Shown here: positions 62,243-64,000 of the stretch, in pieces | Layout of the letters: each line of letters begins with the position of its first letter | Position numbering within the stretch: position 1 is the stretch's first letter | Assembly: GCF_011516635.5 (NCBI RefSeq) | Contig: NZ_CP096255.1 | Coordinates: 7,562,501 to 7,626,500 of the forward strand | From: Bradyrhizobium barranii subsp. apii | Lineage (GTDB): Bacteria > Pseudomonadota > Alphaproteobacteria > Rhizobiales > Xanthobacteraceae | Reading direction: 5' to 3' | DNA: 64,000 bases | Notes under the pieces: model-generated | Database searches by the model: none | What the model was told of the DNA's origin: nothing | Seen by the model: only the letters and a program-made list of their open reading frames with translations | Made by a program: the position numbers and the translations under genes

Positions 62243-63004
62243 CTAGTCGGTTGCGGTCTTGATCAGCGCGAGCGCCGGCAAGAGGTCGAGATGGGTTCGG
62301 TTGCGCAGCGCAAGCCGCAAGTTTCGCACCGCGAGGCGCGCGTGCTCGCGCATCACGGCTTCGGCGCGGGCACCTTCGCGGTTCTCGATCGCGTCGATCA
62401 CGACGCGATGGTGCTCCTGCCCGATGATCAGAATCTGCTGCGCCTCGGGCAGCGCCGATTGCGCCATCACGAAACCGCTGGGCGAGGCGAACGGCAGCGC
62501 CGAAGCGCGGTCGATCTGCCGGATCAGCGGCGGGCTGCGCGACAATTCCGTGAGCAGTGCGTGGAAGCGCGCGTTCAGCGTGACATAGGATGAGAACGCG
62601 TCGACCGAGATCGGCACCTGGCGCAGCAATTCGTCAATTGCGGCAAGGCACTCCTTCAGCGGCTCGAGTTCGCGTGCTGAGACGCCGCGCTCGGCGGCGA
62701 AGCGCGCGGCGAGCCCTTCGAGCGTGCCGCGCAGCTCGATGGAATCGGAGATGTCGCGCTCGGAAAACGCCTTGACCATGAAGCCGCCGGAGGGAATCGC
62801 CTCCAGCAGGCCTTCCTCCTCCAGCCGCACCAGCGCCATGCGCACCGGCGTGCGCGAGGCGCCGGTCGTCTCCACCGCCTGCAGCTCGGAGATGCGCTCG
62901 CCGGGCCGTAAGCGACCCGACAGGATCTGGTCGCGCAGCGCGAGCTGCGCCTTTACGGTCTGCGAGACGGAGCGGTCGACCTCACGCTCGGGCGCTGCTT
63001 TCAC
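62243..63004 (-). CDS. GntR-family regulator (FCD domain)
   Basis: 253 residues from a GTG at 63004, 5 nt after the vanA stop; the longer open frame overlaps vanA. N-terminal winged helix (about 20-85: LRPGERISELQAVETTGASR and RLEEEGLLEA), C-terminal FCD domain (about 95-235) with His and Asp ligand positions (RFHALLTEL, EHHRVVIDAI, HARLAVRNL). It lies between vanA and vanB on the same strand. By position it controls the demethylase genes, with vanillate as possible inducer (inference). Confidence 0.88.
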   Translation of the reverse strand: MKAAPEREVDRSVSQTVKAQLALRDQILSGRLRPGERISELQAVETTGASRTPVRMALVRLEEEGLLEAIPSGGFMVKAFSERDISDSIELRGTLEGLAARFAAERGVSARELEPLKECLAAIDELLRQVPISVDAFSSYVTLNARFHALLTELSRSPPLIRQIDRASALPFASPSGFVMAQSALPEAQQILIIGQEHHRVVIDAIENREGARAEAVMREHARLAVRNLRLALRNRTHLDLLPALALIKTATD

Positions 63005-63009
63005 CTGGC

Positions 63010-64000
63010 CTACTCCGCGGCCTGGAGCTGCTGCGGCGGGTTTTCCTTCGCCACCATCCTGTCGATCAGCTTGCGCGTCCACATCGCACCGGCGTCGATG
63101 TTGAGGTTGTAGAAGATGCGATCGGGGTTCTCGTCCATGGCGCGCTGCTGCGCCTCGAGGATCAGCTCGTCCTCGTGGAAGATCCCGGAGACGCCCTCGC
63201 GGATCTCGGTGGTGATGCGCTGCTCGCCGATCTGATAGTTGCGGACGAACGCCCAGAAATAGTGACAGGTCTTCTCGGTCTCCGGCGTGATGGTGTTGAG
63301 CACGAAACCGTTGACGCCCTGCGAGCGGTCGCCTTCCGGCGCGCCGGTGCCTGTCGGCGCCACGCCGACATCGATCGCGATCGTGCACGGGGCTTCGAAG
63401 CGGATGATCTGCCAGCGGTCGACGAGGCCGGGCTTGCCGAGCTGCTTGGCCCAGAACGGCGGCGCCTCGATGCCGCGCATCCAGCGCGTCACCGTCACCG
63501 TCTTCTCGCCATGGGTGACGTCGAACGGCGCTTCGGCCACCGCATCATTGCCGATCGAGGAGCCGTGCACAAAGGTCTCGTGGGTGAGGTCCATGAGATT
63601 GTCGAGCACGAGGCGGTAGTCGCAATTGACGCGGATGGTCTTGCCGTCGCCGGCCCAGGCCGGATCGTGATTCCAGTGCATGTCCGGCACCAGCGCGGGA
63701 TCGGCCAGCGCGGGATCGCCCATCCAGAGCCAGATGTAACGATGACGCTCGACCACGGGATAGGCGCGGACGCAGGCCGACGGATTGATGGTCTCCTGCG
63801 AGGGCATGAAGGTGCAGCGCCCCTGCGCATTGTATTTCAAGCCGTGATAGCCGCAGACGACGGTGTCGCCTTCCAGGCGGCCCTTGGACAGCGGCACCAG
63901 GCGGTGCCAGCAGGCATCCTCCAGCGCCGCCACCGAGCCATCGGCCTTGCGGTACATCACGACATGCTTGCCGCAGATCGTCCGCGGCAATAGCGCCGGC
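63010..64000 (-). CDS. vanA: Vanillate O-demethylase-type Rieske oxygenase, 5' end beyond window
   Basis: About 330 codons are inside the window; roughly 25 N-terminal residues are missing at the right edge. Rieske 2Fe-2S ligands CWH and CGYH lie in DACWHRLVPLSKGR and VVCGYHGLKYNAQG, and the mononuclear iron ligands in NLMDLTHETFVHGSS (Asp and two His). Demethylates aryl methyl ethers such as vanillate to protocatechuate. The stop is 5 nt before the GntR start and vanB follows, so it is an operon. Confidence 0.92.
   Translation of the reverse strand, partial: PALLPRTICGKHVVMYRKADGSVAALEDACWHRLVPLSKGRLEGDTVVCGYHGLKYNAQGRCTFMPSQETINPSACVRAYPVVERHRYIWLWMGDPALADPALVPDMHWNHDPAWAGDGKTIRVNCDYRLVLDNLMDLTHETFVHGSSIGNDAVAEAPFDVTHGEKTVTVTRWMRGIEAPPFWAKQLGKPGLVDRWQIIRFEAPCTIAIDVGVAPTGTGAPEGDRSQGVNGFVLNTITPETEKTCHYFWAFVRNYQIGEQRITTEIREGVSGIFHEDELILEAQQRAMDENPDRIFYNLNIDAGAMWTRKLIDRMVAKENPPQQLQAAE

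Noticed and set aside
63005..63388. N-terminal extension of the GntR regulator
   Set aside because: It lies inside vanA in another frame and is His/Arg-rich; the GTG at 63004 matches the normal length.

Overview
The window is a 64 kb piece of a GC-rich alphaproteobacterial chromosome, most likely Bradyrhizobium or a close relative. Evidence for this is the codon use, the rhizobial glycerol ABC operon (glpDSTPQUV), many palindromic intergenic repeats of the kind common in Bradyrhizobium, and the mix of catabolic, envelope and c-di-GMP genes. I saw no rRNA, tRNA, CRISPR array or prophage. It reads as ordinary chromosome that is being reshaped by two insertion sequences, two toxin-antitoxin cassettes, repeat spread and several small gene-breaking mutations.

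Layout. 0-7 kb: a secreted HExxH protein, a Lys/Ala-tailed small protein, a TPR protein, HtpX, a lytic transglycosylase, a DUF1993 protein and an Old Yellow Enzyme. 7.2-16.8 kb: the glycerol uptake and oxidation operon on the minus strand, with a DeoR-type regulator (glpR) separated from glpD by a Phd/VapC-type toxin-antitoxin pair; an 11-bp perfect inverted repeat in front of glpD is the likely operator. 16.8-19.4 kb: a HAD phosphatase and two tandemly duplicated NTF2-like genes, the second without its signal peptide. 19.5-25.6 kb: a tightly coupled fatty acid beta-oxidation operon (acyl-CoA dehydrogenase, thiolase, FadB-like enzyme, thioesterase). 25.9-31.8 kb: a flavin reductase-like protein and an RND efflux operon with its TetR regulator. 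31.9-35.7 kb: a MazEF-like pair with a palindromic operator, a frameshifted MFS transporter, a DUF2809 protein and a YcaQ-like protein.

35.76-37.40 kb is a complete IS1380-family element with a CTAT target duplication. 37.4-44 kb holds envelope genes: a caspase-like protein split by an in-frame stop, an OmpA-like protein, a PMT-type glycosyltransferase, and a FecR-domain protein coupled to an outer-membrane beta-barrel with a Ser/Thr/Pro-rich segment. 44-49.5 kb: two VOC proteins, a His-rich cupin, CsbD, FKBP, gamma-glutamyltransferase, a TrhO-type gene with an in-frame stop, and SlyX. 49.5-55.1 kb: a diguanylate cyclase, then hemE and hemC separated by a complete IS5-family element. 55.1-61 kb: a GMC oxidoreductase with an apparent internal deletion, a TetR regulator with twin operators, a SnoaL-like protein, a GGDEF-EAL protein, a 49-residue membrane protein and a DoxX protein. 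61.2-64 kb: a vanillate-demethylase-type operon (vanA, GntR regulator, vanB) running off the right edge.

Signals I rate most worth checking: the complementary asymmetry of the two glycerol ABC ATPases; the duplication that turned an exported NTF2-like protein into a probably cytoplasmic one; the PMT-like enzyme next to a Ser/Thr/Pro-rich outer-membrane protein; the caspase-like gene interrupted by a single TAA; the paired Crp/Fnr-type palindromes in front of the caspase and ompA genes; and a run of small disruptive mutations between 33 and 56 kb. I did not find a clearly new multi-gene defence or biosynthetic system.
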